From Alteromonas oceanisediminis (GTDB taxonomy: Bacteria; Pseudomonadota; Gammaproteobacteria; Enterobacterales; Alteromonadaceae), in contig NZ_JAHCTA010000001.1 in NCBI RefSeq assembly GCF_018474025.1, forward strand, positions 558,001-622,000: a stretch of 64,000 bases of DNA. Direction: 5' to 3'. Shown here piece by piece: positions 8,792 through 18,390 of the stretch (its first letter is position 1; every line of letters starts with the position of its first letter). Under the pieces are notes generated by a model. It searched no databases, was not told the origin of the DNA, and saw nothing but the letters and a program-made list of their open reading frames with translations. Position numbers and translations under genes: made by a program.

Positions 8792-10516
8792 ATGGCTTTG
8801 GGCTCATCAAGCCTGTCGCGCAAACTACTAACGCGCGTGTTTTCAGTCTACTTTGTGCTAACGCTTGTGGTGACCGCAACTCAGATCATTGCTGAATACA
8901 CCAGTACCAAACAGCAGATTGAAGATGAACTACAGACGTTGCAGAACACGTTCAGCGACAGCCTGACGCGTGCGATATGGGAGCTGAATACGCCTCAAGC
9001 CGTTTCCATAGCGCAAGGGTTGATGGAGCTGCCCATCGTTGAAGGTGTGCAGATCCGTGACGAAGCAGGAAATTATATTGTCGATTTCGGCTTCACCGCG
9101 CCCAAGATAGCCGCGCCTGTGGGTCTGGACGGATTTCGTAACCACGCCGGTGGTTTGTTCAGCTACAGCTTTCCCTTGGTTTTTGAGTTTTCTGGCCGCC
9201 AATCCAGTGTTGGCGATGTGTCGCTTTATTCCAGCTTTGAAATTATTCTTGGCCGAATTGAAGTGGGTATCTTTTTCCTGATCGGTAATGCGATCGTCAA
9301 AACGACTTTCCTGATATTTTTATTCCTGACCGCGTTCCGCCGCATGTTATCGCAGCCTCTCAATGCCATCACAGAACAAATGCAAAATTTCGACCCTGAG
9401 AACCTGCAAGACAGTAAGCTCAACGTTGAGGTCGAAGATGATAATGAATTAAAGCAGCTTCAGTATTCTTATAATCAGGTGATTTCCGATCTGATTGAAA
9501 GCCAAACTAAGCTGCGCCAAACGCAAAAAGATTTGACCACAGCAAATCAAAAGCTTGATGACCAAAATCTTCTGCTCGAACAAGAGGTCGCTAAAAAAAC
9601 GGCGGCACTCAGCCAAATCATGCTCGATTTGGAAGCGCAAAAAGACGAGTTGTTAGGCAAGCAGTTAACACTGCGTCAGGAAATCGATAATCGCCAATAT
9701 GTGGAGCAGGAGCTCCGCAAGCGCAATGAAGAGTTGGCCGGCTCCATGGACACGCTGGAGGCTGCACAGCAACAATTAGTTGATTCCGAGCGAATGGCTT
9801 CGTTAGGCGGCCTCGTGGCCGGTATCGCGCACGACGTCAATACGCCTTTGGGGGTCGGGGTTACCGCTGCCAGCTTCCTGCAGGAACGTATCAAGAGTTT
9901 AGAAACGGCGTTTAACGACAAATCAATCACGCAGTCACAGATGAGCAGTTTTATTGAAGAAGCCGGGCAAACCACCGCACTGCTGATGAATAATCTAAAC
10001 CGGGCCTCTGAGCTGATCGCGAGTTTCAAACAGGTTGCTGTGGATCAAACCAGTGAAGCTGAGCGCCGTTTTGAGTTGTGTGAGTATCTCAAGGAGGTTA
10101 TTCAGTCTCTCAAACCCAGCTTCAAGAACACACACCACACCATCGAAGTGGACTGTGACGAAACCCTCAATATTTTGTGCGCCCCCGGCGCGATTGCGCA
10201 AATTATCACTAATCTAGTCATGAACTCGGTGATGCATGGGTTTGAGCACAAGGTTAATGGTCATATCAATATCAGTGTTGAAGCCGATGAAAAAACCGTG
10301 ACCCTGAAATACTCGGATGATGGCATTGGGCTACTCCCCGAACACCTAGACAGTTTGTTCGATGCCTTCTTCACCACTAAGCGCTCTCGCGGTGGTAGCG
10401 GCTTAGGTACTCACATCGTGTATAACTTGGTCACTCAATCGCTGAATGGCCAGATTGAAGCCCGTTCACAGACCGGAAAAGGGTTGCATTACACCATTCG
10501 TTTTCCGCGACGCTAA
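8792..10516 (+). CDS. membrane-bound sensor histidine kinase (orphan)
   Basis: This 574-residue kinase has an N-terminal membrane helix (about 15-35), an extracytoplasmic sensor domain of about 110 residues, a second membrane helix (about 160-185), a long coiled coil rich in Gln, Glu and Leu (about 225-330), a HisKA-like box GIAHDVNTPLG, and a HATPase ending DAFFTTKRSRGGSGLGTHIV. The Asp-Val-Asn after the His replaces the usual Glu-Leu-Arg/Lys and resembles kinases of large multi-domain sensors. No response regulator lies next to it; phoB is divergent. Signal unknown. The start at 8792 has AAGGG just upstream. Confidence 0.85.
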   Translation: MALGSSSLSRKLLTRVFSVYFVLTLVVTATQIIAEYTSTKQQIEDELQTLQNTFSDSLTRAIWELNTPQAVSIAQGLMELPIVEGVQIRDEAGNYIVDFGFTAPKIAAPVGLDGFRNHAGGLFSYSFPLVFEFSGRQSSVGDVSLYSSFEIILGRIEVGIFFLIGNAIVKTTFLIFLFLTAFRRMLSQPLNAITEQMQNFDPENLQDSKLNVEVEDDNELKQLQYSYNQVISDLIESQTKLRQTQKDLTTANQKLDDQNLLLEQEVAKKTAALSQIMLDLEAQKDELLGKQLTLRQEIDNRQYVEQELRKRNEELAGSMDTLEAAQQQLVDSERMASLGGLVAGIAHDVNTPLGVGVTAASFLQERIKSLETAFNDKSITQSQMSSFIEEAGQTTALLMNNLNRASELIASFKQVAVDQTSEAERRFELCEYLKEVIQSLKPSFKNTHHTIEVDCDETLNILCAPGAIAQIITNLVMNSVMHGFEHKVNGHINISVEADEKTVTLKYSDDGIGLLPEHLDSLFDAFFTTKRSRGGSGLGTHIVYNLVTQSLNGQIEARSQTGKGLHYTIRFPRR

Positions 10517-10595
10517 GGCGCGTGCCACTAATGATTTAGGCGCACAGGTATGCTAGTCTTCGCGGCCGTTTTGTTGCAACTGTATTGTGAAAAAT

Positions 10596-11507
10596 ATGTG
10601 GTTTAAAAACCTTAAGACTTATCACCTGACTTCGCCTTTATCGTTAGACGCCGACAGCTTGGAAAATGCGCTCGCAGAGTTTTCTTTTCGCCCCTGTGGG
10701 CAACAAGACACTGCCACTATGGGCTTCTCTTCTCCCTTTGCTGCGGCGGGTATGCGCAATGCCACCTCGCTTCATCATGCAGCAAATGGAAACTTTTGGC
10801 TGTGTTTGAAAAAGCAGGAAAGAATTTTACCGGCAGCGGTGGTCAATGCTGAACTTGCCGAAAAAGTCGCAGACATTGAGGCACAAACCGGTGCGCCGGT
10901 GGGCAAAAAGGCACAACAGGATCTTAAGCAAGAGATCGTGTTTAAGTTGCTACCGCAATCGTTTACCAAAAACAGTTATACTCACGCCATGATTGCCACG
11001 CAGCATGACAAAATTCTGGTCGAGGCATCCAGTGATGGTCAAGCGGAAGCGTTTCTCGCCTATTTGCGTAAAGCATTAACTTCAGTACCCGCCATCCCTC
11101 TCGTACGCCAAAGCTTGCAAAGCGAGTTAACCCAATGGCTGACTGACAAAGCGCCCGAAAAAGTGGTTCTGTTGGAAGAAGCCGAATTGAAATCTATCAG
11201 TGAAGAAGGCGCTATCATCCGTTGCAAGAATCAAGATTTGCACAGCGATGAAATCAATCTTCATCTGGAGTCTGGCAAGCTGGTACAGAAACTCGCGATC
11301 GAATGGGATGAGCGCTTAAGCTGCCTGATTCATGAGGATGGCTCTGTTAAGCGGATTAAATTTACTGATGTGGTCAAAGAGCAAACTGCGGATATCCCTA
11401 AAGACGAGATCGCCGCGAAACTGGATGCTGACTTTGCGCTGATGTCAGGAGAAATACTGGCGTTCATTGAAAACATGATTACAGTACTGGCACTGAATAA
11501 CGACTAA
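10596..11507 (+). CDS. rdgC: recombination-associated protein RdgC
   Basis: The 303-residue protein starts MWFKNLKTYHLTS, typical of RdgC; an in-frame GTG three codons earlier (10587) is less likely. RdgC forms a ring dimer that binds double-stranded DNA and modulates RecA, limiting unwanted recombination. Conserved features include FVPP-like FRPCGQQ, MGFSSPF near residue 45, and the Lys-rich and acidic C-terminal region. It stands alone between the kinase gene and a convergent HDOD gene, with a strong terminator after it. Confidence 0.95.
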   Translation: MWFKNLKTYHLTSPLSLDADSLENALAEFSFRPCGQQDTATMGFSSPFAAAGMRNATSLHHAANGNFWLCLKKQERILPAAVVNAELAEKVADIEAQTGAPVGKKAQQDLKQEIVFKLLPQSFTKNSYTHAMIATQHDKILVEASSDGQAEAFLAYLRKALTSVPAIPLVRQSLQSELTQWLTDKAPEKVVLLEEAELKSISEEGAIIRCKNQDLHSDEINLHLESGKLVQKLAIEWDERLSCLIHEDGSVKRIKFTDVVKEQTADIPKDEIAAKLDADFALMSGEILAFIENMITVLALNND

Positions 11508-11545
11508 TTGCAAGACCTGTAATGTGCCGTATCTGAAACACAAAA

Positions 11546-11570
11546 AAAGGAGGCAACGTCAGCCTCCTTT
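11546..11570. terminator. bidirectional rho-independent terminator (rdgC / HDOD gene)
   Basis: Stem AAAGGAGGC / GCCTCCTTT with a 7-nt loop, flanked by an A-run on the left and Ts on the right. It lies between two convergent genes and can serve both strands. Confidence 0.9.
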
Positions 11571-11588
11571 TTCACATCTGCACTGGTG

Positions 11589-12425
11589 TTAAGCAAAAAT
11601 GGCTTTGGCGCTATTGCGCATATCGTGGAACTCATCTGAATCAAAGGCTTTCGTATCACTCACCATTTTGCGAGATAAGGCTAAGTTTAACACTGCATCT
11701 TTTTTGCTGCCCATCTGACCGCTTAACGCAGCACCCACTCGCACAAAATCAATGTAGCTGAGCGTGTCAGGAATGACACCCAGGTCACGCCAGTCTGATG
11801 CCACACTCGCAAATGTCTCAGAAAAACCCCAAGCGTTCATAATATTTGCGCCGATAGGGCCTGATAACTTCTCGATGGCGTCTTCTAAAAAGGTAGGATT
11901 CGCAAATACTTCTGAATGACGTTCTGCTTCCGTCAAAATGGGCAACACACCAATTTTTGAGACTAAGGCGGCCAAGGTCATTGAATCAAGCTGAAGGTCA
12001 CGGTTTTTGGTTTCTTTAGTATGCACCTGCAATGCGGCCATCGCATTGGCCACAATATCGATGGTCTTTTCCCACTCACGTTTCATGTACTCAGACACCA
12101 AATCGTTTTTAGACACAAACAGCTGTTCCATGGCTAACGCAGTGGAAATATTCTTAATCTGACGCAAACCGATACGTGTTACCGCTTGCTGAACAGAGTT
12201 CACCTTTACGCTGCGGCCCATGTAGGCGCTGTTGGAAATCTTGATCATTCTGGCGCTAAGCGAAGGATCTTGCCCGATAACATCAGCCATGTCGTTCAGA
12301 TTGATATCCGGGTCGTCTGCGGCTTTGCGTACCTTTAACGCAATGGCGGGCAGCGTAGGTAAGACCAAGGTGTCGTTATTGATTTTCTCAGTTAAGATTG
12401 TCAGTAATGCATTTTGTGTTGACAT
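11589..12425 (-). CDS. HDOD-domain signalling protein
   Basis: This 278-residue protein is a stand-alone HDOD domain, a degenerate HD fold found in bacterial signalling proteins. Conserved text includes LPALPAIALKVRKAAD near residue 20 and DPSLSARMIKISNSA near residue 50, then VTRIGLRQIKNI. There is no receiver or GGDEF partner. HDOD proteins often act in stress, motility or second-messenger control without catalysis. It is transcribed alone toward rdgC, with its own candidate promoter upstream. Confidence 0.85.
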   Translation of the reverse strand: MSTQNALLTILTEKINNDTLVLPTLPAIALKVRKAADDPDINLNDMADVIGQDPSLSARMIKISNSAYMGRSVKVNSVQQAVTRIGLRQIKNISTALAMEQLFVSKNDLVSEYMKREWEKTIDIVANAMAALQVHTKETKNRDLQLDSMTLAALVSKIGVLPILTEAERHSEVFANPTFLEDAIEKLSGPIGANIMNAWGFSETFASVASDWRDLGVIPDTLSYIDFVRVGAALSGQMGSKKDAVLNLALSRKMVSDTKAFDSDEFHDMRNSAKAIFA

Positions 12426-12484
12426 AGTTGTGCCTTAGTAATCCATACACGCGAAAGCGTTGCGTTCCAAATCGGTTAAGTCAT

Positions 12485-12512
12485 AGCGTATCCTAATCTA
12501 TGCTCCAGTCAA
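12485..12512 (-). promoter_or_regulatory. candidate promoter of the HDOD gene
   Basis: On the minus strand TTGACT (12512-12507), a 16-bp spacer and TACGCT (12490-12485) lie about 60 bp before the HDOD start. Confidence 0.4.
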
Positions 12513-12577
12513 TCCTCTCGCGTTTGAATCCTGTGATCCGAATCAAGAAAATGACGGGTTAATCAGTCGGTAGCAAC

Positions 12578-12606
12578 TTTGCAGATAACGCTTTCGGGGC
12601 TATAGT
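12578..12606 (+). promoter_or_regulatory. promoter of the zinc peptidase lipoprotein gene
   Basis: TTTGCA (12578-12583), a 17-bp spacer and TATAGT (12601-12606) lie 30 bp before the ATG at 12636, a good sigma-70 match. Confidence 0.65.
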
Positions 12607-12635
12607 ACGTGCAATAAAAACAACAGAGAATCACC

Positions 12636-14333
12636 ATGACCCTCTCACGCAAAACAACAAAACTGACTCTACTCACATTAGCTGTCTGCCTAGGCTTGAG
12701 CGCCTGCCAACCCAAGACTGAACAACGCTCTGAAATGAACCAGCAAAGCCCATCGGCTGAAAAGCAAGCACCAGAGTTAACCTTTATCGGTAACCGGCAG
12801 CGACTGGATATTTATTACCCGGTTGAGCTACGTGCTGATATAAGCCATCTCAGTGCCAATCAAAAGAAGATGCTCGAATTGCTTATTGATGCGTCAAAAA
12901 TAATGGATTCTTTGTTTTGGTTACAAGCATACGGGCACTCGAAATCTGATTTAATCACCCAGATTAGCGACGATGCCGTTGCCCATTTTGCTTCGATTAA
13001 TTACGGCCCGTGGGACAGGTTAGCCGGTGACGCGCCGTTTTTGTCTGGCGTCGGTAAAAAGCCGCTGGGGGCACAATTTTACCCAGCCGATATGACCAAA
13101 GCTGAATTTGAGAGTGCTGATCTCGACGACAAAACTGGCCTGTACAGCATGGTCGAGCGTGACGACAACGGTGCGCTTGTCACGGTGCCCTATTCGATTA
13201 AATACGCAAAGCAACTGAGCAAAGCGGCTAACTTATTACAAGCGGCTGCCGAATTGGCTGAGAACGAGGAGTTTGCGCGCTATCTTACACTGCGTGCTGA
13301 TGCGTTGCTAACTGACGCGTATCAAGCCTCTGATATGGCGTGGATGGACATGAAAACCAATCCGATCGAATTGGTCATCGGTCCCATCGAGACCTATGAG
13401 GATCAACTATTCGGTTACCGTGCCGCGTTTGAGTCCTACGTGTTGATTAAGGATTTGTCGTGGAGTGAGAGGTTAGCCAAGTTCGCGGCGTTTTTGCCAT
13501 CGCTACAGGAAGGTCTGCCGGTTCCTGCTGAATATAAAGCCGAAATGCCCGGTGCGAATGCTGATTTGAACGCTTACGATGTGATTTACTACGCGGGGCA
13601 CAGTAATGCCGGAAGCAAAACGATTGCGATCAATCTTCCGAATGATGAACAAGTGCAATTAGAGAAAGGCACACGACGGTTACAACTGAAAAATGCCATG
13701 CAAGCCAAGTTTGAGCATATTTTAGTGCCTATCGCAGAGCAGCTAATTGTGCCTGAACAACGGGATAACATTACGTTCGATGCCTTCTTTGCTAATACCA
13801 TGTTTCATGAAGTCGCTCATGGGCTAGGTATTAAGAACACGCTGGATGGTCAGGGAACTGTGCGCAGCGCGCTTAAAGAACATGCTTCTGCGTTAGAAGA
13901 AGGTAAGGCTGATATCTTAGGCTTGTACATGATCCAGCAATTGCTGGCGCGTGGCGAAATTACCGAAGGTACTATCGAAGACTACTACACAACCTTTATG
14001 GCAGGCATCTTCCGCTCAGTCCGATTTGGTGCATCGAGCGCTCACGGCAGAGCGAACATGATCCGTTTTAACTTCTTCGCCGAGGCGGGTGCCTTTAGTC
14101 GCGACGAAAACGGCTTGTATAAAGTCAATTTTGACAAAATGGATGACGCCATCGAAGCGCTCTCACAAAAGATACTTATGCTGCAGGGCGATGGCGACTA
14201 TGCGGGGGTGGCTCAGCTGGTTAACGACATGGGCGTTATAAAGCCACAATTGGCTGACGATCTTGAGCGGCTTTCAGCCGCGAATATTCCGGTCGATATC
14301 CACTTCAAGCAAGGTAAACAGTATTTGAAATAG
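12636..14333 (+). CDS. lipoprotein zinc peptidase, dipeptidyl-peptidase III (M49)-like
   Basis: This 565-residue protein has a lipoprotein signal (lipobox LSAC, Cys about 24) and a low-complexity spacer, so it acts at the membrane or in the periplasm. The catalytic region has HEVAHGLGI near residue 390 and EEGKADILGLYM about 30 residues on, the arrangement of metal-binding His/His and Glu seen in M49-type peptidases. Classical DPP III has HExxGH; here it is HExxH. Conserved stretches YYAGHSNAGSKTIAINLPND and SSAHGRANMIRFNF surround it. Substrate unknown. It has its own promoter and a hairpin after the stop. Confidence 0.75.
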   Translation: MTLSRKTTKLTLLTLAVCLGLSACQPKTEQRSEMNQQSPSAEKQAPELTFIGNRQRLDIYYPVELRADISHLSANQKKMLELLIDASKIMDSLFWLQAYGHSKSDLITQISDDAVAHFASINYGPWDRLAGDAPFLSGVGKKPLGAQFYPADMTKAEFESADLDDKTGLYSMVERDDNGALVTVPYSIKYAKQLSKAANLLQAAAELAENEEFARYLTLRADALLTDAYQASDMAWMDMKTNPIELVIGPIETYEDQLFGYRAAFESYVLIKDLSWSERLAKFAAFLPSLQEGLPVPAEYKAEMPGANADLNAYDVIYYAGHSNAGSKTIAINLPNDEQVQLEKGTRRLQLKNAMQAKFEHILVPIAEQLIVPEQRDNITFDAFFANTMFHEVAHGLGIKNTLDGQGTVRSALKEHASALEEGKADILGLYMIQQLLARGEITEGTIEDYYTTFMAGIFRSVRFGASSAHGRANMIRFNFFAEAGAFSRDENGLYKVNFDKMDDAIEALSQKILMLQGDGDYAGVAQLVNDMGVIKPQLADDLERLSAANIPVDIHFKQGKQYLK

Positions 14334-14341
14334 GACTCAGA

Positions 14342-14371
14342 TTGATGAGCCCAATTCAACGGGCTCATCAA
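14342..14371. terminator. hairpin between convergent peptidase and HIT genes
   Basis: Perfect 11-bp stem TTGATGAGCCC / GGGCTCATCAA with an 8-nt loop, lying just after the stop at 14333 and before the convergent stop at 14391. It has no T-run on either side, so termination may be rho-assisted. Confidence 0.6.
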
Positions 14372-14390
14372 CGTACCTGACACAGTTAAC

Positions 14391-14762
14391 CTATTCCAAA
14401 CTCTCCTTTAACTCGTCTGAATAAGGTGGCCAGCCAAGCGGCTTACCCGCGAGCACATGTAAGTGAATGTGATACACCGACTGGCCACCAAACTCATTGC
14501 AATTCATGACCGTGCGAAATCCCTCTGAGGCAAAGCCTTTTTGATCAGCTAGTTGCGCGGCAACCCAATATAAATGCCCTACCAGCTCGCGGTCATCCTT
14601 GCTGATGTCATTGATGGTGGCAATACGCTTTTTGGGTATGACCAGAAAATGTACTGGCGCTTGTGGGTTAATATCAGCAAATGCCAGCGCGAGGTCATCC
14701 TCATAAAGAATGTCCGCCGCAATACTTTTATCAATAATCTTGTCAAAAATAGTGTCGCTCAT
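14391..14762 (-). CDS. HIT-family nucleotide hydrolase (HinT-like)
   Basis: I place the start at 14762 (MSDTIFDKII), preceded by an AAGGAGAAGG ribosome-binding site; the frame is open further up but lacks support. The 123-residue protein carries the histidine triad HIHLHVLAG near the C-terminus and the ILYEDDLALAF nucleotide-contact region. HinT proteins hydrolyse phosphoramidate bonds of AMP conjugates in the cytoplasm. Last gene of the folB-folK-uppP-HIT unit. Confidence 0.93.
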   Translation of the reverse strand: MSDTIFDKIIDKSIAADILYEDDLALAFADINPQAPVHFLVIPKKRIATINDISKDDRELVGHLYWVAAQLADQKGFASEGFRTVMNCNEFGGQSVYHIHLHVLAGKPLGWPPYSDELKESLE

Positions 14763-14808
14763 AACCTTCTCCTTCAAATGTGCGTGGCATCGTTCTCGTT
14801 TCAGGCTG

Positions 14809-15609
14809 CTATGCAAACACAAACCACAATAAAACGGCACCGAGCATTAGCCGGTAAATGACAAACGGCAACATGCCAATCCGTGATATCCAACTAAGAA
14901 ATAAATAGATACAGAGATAGGCACTGACAAATGAAAATGCCGCGCCGTAAAACAGCGCTGACCAATCAACGGCTTCACTACTTTGCAGAAGATCCACTGT
15001 GGCTAACAGGCCAGCCCCTAAAATGGCTGGAATGGACAGCAAAAATGAAAAGCGTGCTGCGGCTTCCCGCGTGAAACCGAGCATCAATGCCGCCGTCATG
15101 GTGATCCCAGAACGCGATGTACCGGGAATTAGCGCCACGATTTGCGCCAAACCAATCAGCAACGCCTGCATACCCCGCATGTTAGCCATCTTCAGCCTGA
15201 GTTTCGCGGTTGCATCGGCGTACCACAATAACAGTCCGAAGAGTATCGTCGTCGTTGCCATGACCAGTGCCGTACGCGCATTCAATTCGATCCAATCTTT
15301 CATCAGGAAACCGGCGATAACCACGGGTATCGTGCCAACGATCACCCACCACGCCAAGCGGCTATCATCAGTTTGCTGAGCACGCCAACCATGCGAGCAA
15401 AATGCGACTGTCATGCGCGCCACGTCCTGACGAAGGTAAATGAGTACCGCCAACAAACTGCCAACATGCACAGCAACGTCAAAGGCAAGCCCCTGACTGC
15501 GCCAGCCCAGTAATTCAGCAGGTAACAATAAGTGCGCTGAGCTTGATATCGGCAGGAATTCTGTGATGCCCTGAATAATCGCCAGTATTATTATTTCAAA
15601 CCATGTCAT
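14809..15609 (-). CDS. uppP: undecaprenyl-diphosphatase UppP (BacA)
   Basis: This 266-residue polytopic membrane protein has the two family signatures QGITEFLPISSSAHL near residue 13 and PGTSRSGITMTAAL near residue 162. It dephosphorylates undecaprenyl diphosphate to recycle the lipid carrier of peptidoglycan and O-antigen synthesis. It starts 6 bp after folK ends, so both are on one message. Confidence 0.97.
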   Translation of the reverse strand: MTWFEIIILAIIQGITEFLPISSSAHLLLPAELLGWRSQGLAFDVAVHVGSLLAVLIYLRQDVARMTVAFCSHGWRAQQTDDSRLAWWVIVGTIPVVIAGFLMKDWIELNARTALVMATTTILFGLLLWYADATAKLRLKMANMRGMQALLIGLAQIVALIPGTSRSGITMTAALMLGFTREAAARFSFLLSIPAILGAGLLATVDLLQSSEAVDWSALFYGAAFSFVSAYLCIYLFLSWISRIGMLPFVIYRLMLGAVLLWFVFA

Positions 15610-15615
15610 TGGCGT

Positions 15616-16116
15616 TTAGTTCCATGAAAAATCAATTGGCCACAAGCGTTGTTGTTTTTTATCATATTCAGCCCATAGAGTGGCATAAGTTTTTTGTACA
15701 ACGGGATGAACCTCATCGGGCACAATTTCCGCCAGAGGCTGCAAAACAAAGGCATTATAGGTAATTTCCTCTCGTGGCAGCACAACGGGAGACTGAGTCA
15801 CCAGAGAATCATAGGTTAGCAAATCCAAATCCAGCGTTCTTGGCGCGAATTTCTTTTCGCTTGGCATGCGGCCATTTTCACGCTCAATGGCTTTCAGCGT
15901 CCGGCACACGTCGCCCACTGCCATGGTGGTGTATGCACTCACCACTAAGTTATAAAATGCAGTTCCGCTGAACCCTACCGCTTCACTTTCATAAACAGAC
16001 GATAAGGTGACATCTGAAAATAGGTTTTGCAATGCTTCGACACCGCTGCGGGTGTGAGTTTCACGCTGAATATTGCTGCCGACACTGATAAGAATATGAT
16101 GACGTAATATACTCAC
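15616..16116 (-). CDS. folK: 2-amino-4-hydroxy-6-hydroxymethyldihydropteridine pyrophosphokinase
   Basis: The 166-residue protein has the HPPK signatures SVGSNIQRE near the N-terminus, FYNLVV, and APRTLDLDLLTYDS near residue 93, followed by LPREE. It transfers pyrophosphate from ATP to the pterin in folate synthesis. It lies 3 bp downstream of folB, the preceding step in the pathway, and 6 bp upstream of uppP. Confidence 0.95.
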   Translation of the reverse strand: MSILRHHILISVGSNIQRETHTRSGVEALQNLFSDVTLSSVYESEAVGFSGTAFYNLVVSAYTTMAVGDVCRTLKAIERENGRMPSEKKFAPRTLDLDLLTYDSLVTQSPVVLPREEITYNAFVLQPLAEIVPDEVHPVVQKTYATLWAEYDKKQQRLWPIDFSWN

Positions 16117-16119
16117 GGT

Positions 16120-16470
16120 TTACGCTTTTCTGATTAGCCGCACAGCAACTTTGCGTGCATTGGGCAGTATGTTCGGTTTGGTGATCGTGACATCGATTTG
16201 CCTCAGACTAAAATTTGCAAATAGCTGATCACAAAACTTTTGTGCCAGCGCTTCAAGCAACTCAAATCGGGCATTGGCGGCAACAGCAACCAAAAATTCG
16301 GCAACTTTGGCATAATCAATGGTGTCAGAGACATCGTCAGACATGCAGGCCGTATTTAGATCGGCATTTATCACCAAATCCACATAAAGCGTTTGAGGCT
16401 TGGTGCGCTCCCATTCATACACGCCAATCACGGTTGAAACCTCAAGGCCTTCAATAATTACTTGTTCCAT
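16120..16470 (-). CDS. folB: dihydroneopterin aldolase
   Basis: I take the ATG at 16470 (MEQVIIEGLEVST) rather than the TTG two codons earlier. The 116-residue protein has the FolB motifs VIGVYEWER, SDTIDYAKV and LLEALAQKFCDQLF. It converts dihydroneopterin to hydroxymethyl-dihydropterin, the FolK substrate. First gene of the unit, divergent from plsY, as in many gammaproteobacteria. Confidence 0.95.
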   Translation of the reverse strand: MEQVIIEGLEVSTVIGVYEWERTKPQTLYVDLVINADLNTACMSDDVSDTIDYAKVAEFLVAVAANARFELLEALAQKFCDQLFANFSLRQIDVTITKPNILPNARKVAVRLIRKA

Positions 16471-16578
16471 AGGCAAACTGTCACAGTATTGAGCGGAAAC
16501 AGTGCGCGGCTAAACTAGCGCGAGCAACCGCTTTCTTGTAATGTGGCGTCAGTTTACCGTGAACCTAGCAATGATGAC

Positions 16579-17181
16579 ATGGCTGCACTGATAATTTTGA
16601 TGTTCTGTACCGCGTATCTGTGCGGTTCGCTTTCCAGTGCTGTCATTGTATGTCGTTTATACGGCCTGCCTGATCCCCGCCTAAGCGGTTCGGGGAATCC
16701 GGGCGCAACCAATGTGTACCGTCTGGGTGGCCGGATACCGGCCATACTCGTGTTGGTCAGCGACATTCTGAAAGGCACCATACCCGTCTACCTGAGCTAT
16801 TTTTTAGGCATTGAGCCACTTTTTCTGGGCCTGATTGCGATTGCAGCGTGCTTAGGGCACATATTCCCTGTATTTTTTGGTTTTCAGGGCGGTAAAGCCG
16901 TTGCCACGGCATTTGGCGCGATGCTACCCATTGGCCTCGATTTAGCAGGCCTGCTGATAGCAGCTTGGTTTGTCACTGTGTTGATTTTTGGTTATTCGTC
17001 GTTAGGCGCGCTGGTTGCCGTTTCTCTGGCACCGTTGTTCACCTTTTTAATCAAGCCTTTGTACACGGTTCCGGTGGCGATGTTGTCAGTACTGATTATT
17101 ATTCGACATCATGAAAACATCAGGCGACTCTGGCACCGTGAAGAAAGCAAGATTTGGGATAAAGGCAGAACCCGGGAGTGA
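16579..17181 (+). CDS. plsY: acyl-phosphate:glycerol-3-phosphate acyltransferase
   Basis: The protein of about 200 residues starts [17 protein letters not shown], matching the start of E. coli PlsY; a GTG 12 codons upstream (16543) is less likely. Signatures are [26 protein letters not shown] and five or so membrane helices. It makes lysophosphatidate, the first acylation in phospholipid synthesis, in the inner membrane. It ends 1 bp before the convergent tsaD stop. Confidence 0.95.
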   Translation: MAALIILMFCTAYLCGSLSSAVIVCRLYGLPDPRLSGSGNPGATNVYRLGGRIPAILVLVSDILKGTIPVYLSYFLGIEPLFLGLIAIAACLGHIFPVFFGFQGGKAVATAFGAMLPIGLDLAGLLIAAWFVTVLIFGYSSLGALVAVSLAPLFTFLIKPLYTVPVAMLSVLIIIRHHENIRRLWHREESKIWDKGRTRE

Positions 17182-17182
17182 C

Positions 17183-18196
17183 TTAGAGTGCAGGTAGCTC
17201 TTCCAGAGGCCATCGCGGTTTTGCGCGGCAATCGTAGTCACTTTTTTGCCCAGCGTTTAATCGCTGTGCGCCAGCATACGCAATCATCGCACCGTTATCG
17301 GTACAAAATGCCAGACTGGGATAGTACACCTGCCCCCGCAGCGAGCGCATAACCTCACTCAGTTGGGTTCGCAGATAATGATTTGCGCTAACGCCGCCAG
17401 CAACCACAAGCCGTTTTCGCCCGGTTTGTTTAAGCGCCCGTTTGGATTTGATCACCAAGGTGTCTACCACCGCTTCCTGAAAGGCAAAAGCAATATTGGC
17501 CCTGGTCTGATCTTGATTGTCAGACGCTCGGATAGTATTCGCCGCAAAGGTTTTTAACCCACTGAAGCTAAAATCCAGTCCCGGCCTGTCGGTCATTGGT
17601 CGGGGAAACTGATAATGCCCTGGCTCACCATGGTCCGCCAGTTTGGCGAGCAAAGGCCCCCCCGGGTAGTCTAATCCCATGAGTTTGGCGGTTTTGTCGA
17701 ATGCTTCACCGGCAGCATCATCTATGGACTCGCCAAGCACGGTGTATTGCCCAATGCCTTGCACATCGACCAAGAGGGTGTGTCCACCGGAAACCAGCAG
17801 CGCGACAAAGGGGAACTCCGGCCTGTCATCTTCCAGCATCGGTGCAAGCAAGTGGCCTTCCATGTGATGTATCCCGATTGACGGAATATTCCATGCGTAC
17901 GCCAAACTTTTCCCCACCGATGCGCCAACTAAGAGAGCACCTACCAAACCTGGGCCTCGCGTATAGGCGATCCCATCTATATCAGACGAGACAAGCCCCG
18001 CTTCGGCAATCGTTTCACGAATAAGCGGTACAATTTTACGTACATGATCGCGCGACGCCAATTCAGGCACAACGCCCCCATAGTCAGCGTGGAGCTTTAT
18101 CTGGCTATATAAAGAGTGTGACAATAAACCTGCTGTGGTGTCATAAACGGCAATGCCGGTCTCGTCACAGGACGTTTCAATACCTAGTACGCGCAT
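17183..18196 (-). CDS. tsaD: tRNA N6-adenosine threonylcarbamoyltransferase TsaD
   Basis: The 337-residue protein has the ASKHA fold signatures [15 protein letters not shown], metal-binding [12 protein letters not shown] (His pair), [23 protein letters not shown] and [12 protein letters not shown]. With TsaB, TsaC and TsaE it makes t6A at position 37 of ANN-decoding tRNAs. It is divergent from rpsU, the common gammaproteobacterial arrangement. Confidence 0.97.
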   Translation of the reverse strand: MRVLGIETSCDETGIAVYDTTAGLLSHSLYSQIKLHADYGGVVPELASRDHVRKIVPLIRETIAEAGLVSSDIDGIAYTRGPGLVGALLVGASVGKSLAYAWNIPSIGIHHMEGHLLAPMLEDDRPEFPFVALLVSGGHTLLVDVQGIGQYTVLGESIDDAAGEAFDKTAKLMGLDYPGGPLLAKLADHGEPGHYQFPRPMTDRPGLDFSFSGLKTFAANTIRASDNQDQTRANIAFAFQEAVVDTLVIKSKRALKQTGRKRLVVAGGVSANHYLRTQLSEVMRSLRGQVYYPSLAFCTDNGAMIAYAGAQRLNAGQKSDYDCRAKPRWPLEELPAL

Positions 18197-18279
18197 GGAA
18201 ATGGTAAATGCTCAATAATATGGTGGTGTTTTAGCTTGGCGCGTAGTTTACGTGTTTCCGAGTTTTTCGCAAATTCGGC

Positions 18280-18308
18280 TTTACTTCTTTTTCAGATATG
18301 ATTAGAAT
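18280..18308 (+). promoter_or_regulatory. rpsU promoter
   Basis: TTTACT (18280-18285), 17 bp, TAGAAT (18303-18308). A transcript from about 18315 would have a 75-nt leader before rpsU. Confidence 0.65.
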
Positions 18309-18390
18309 TCCGCACCATTTTTAACCCGGGTGGAGCTAATCCCTCAATGAAATCCCGGTCGATCAGTTACTATTTGAGGTGAATTTGTAA

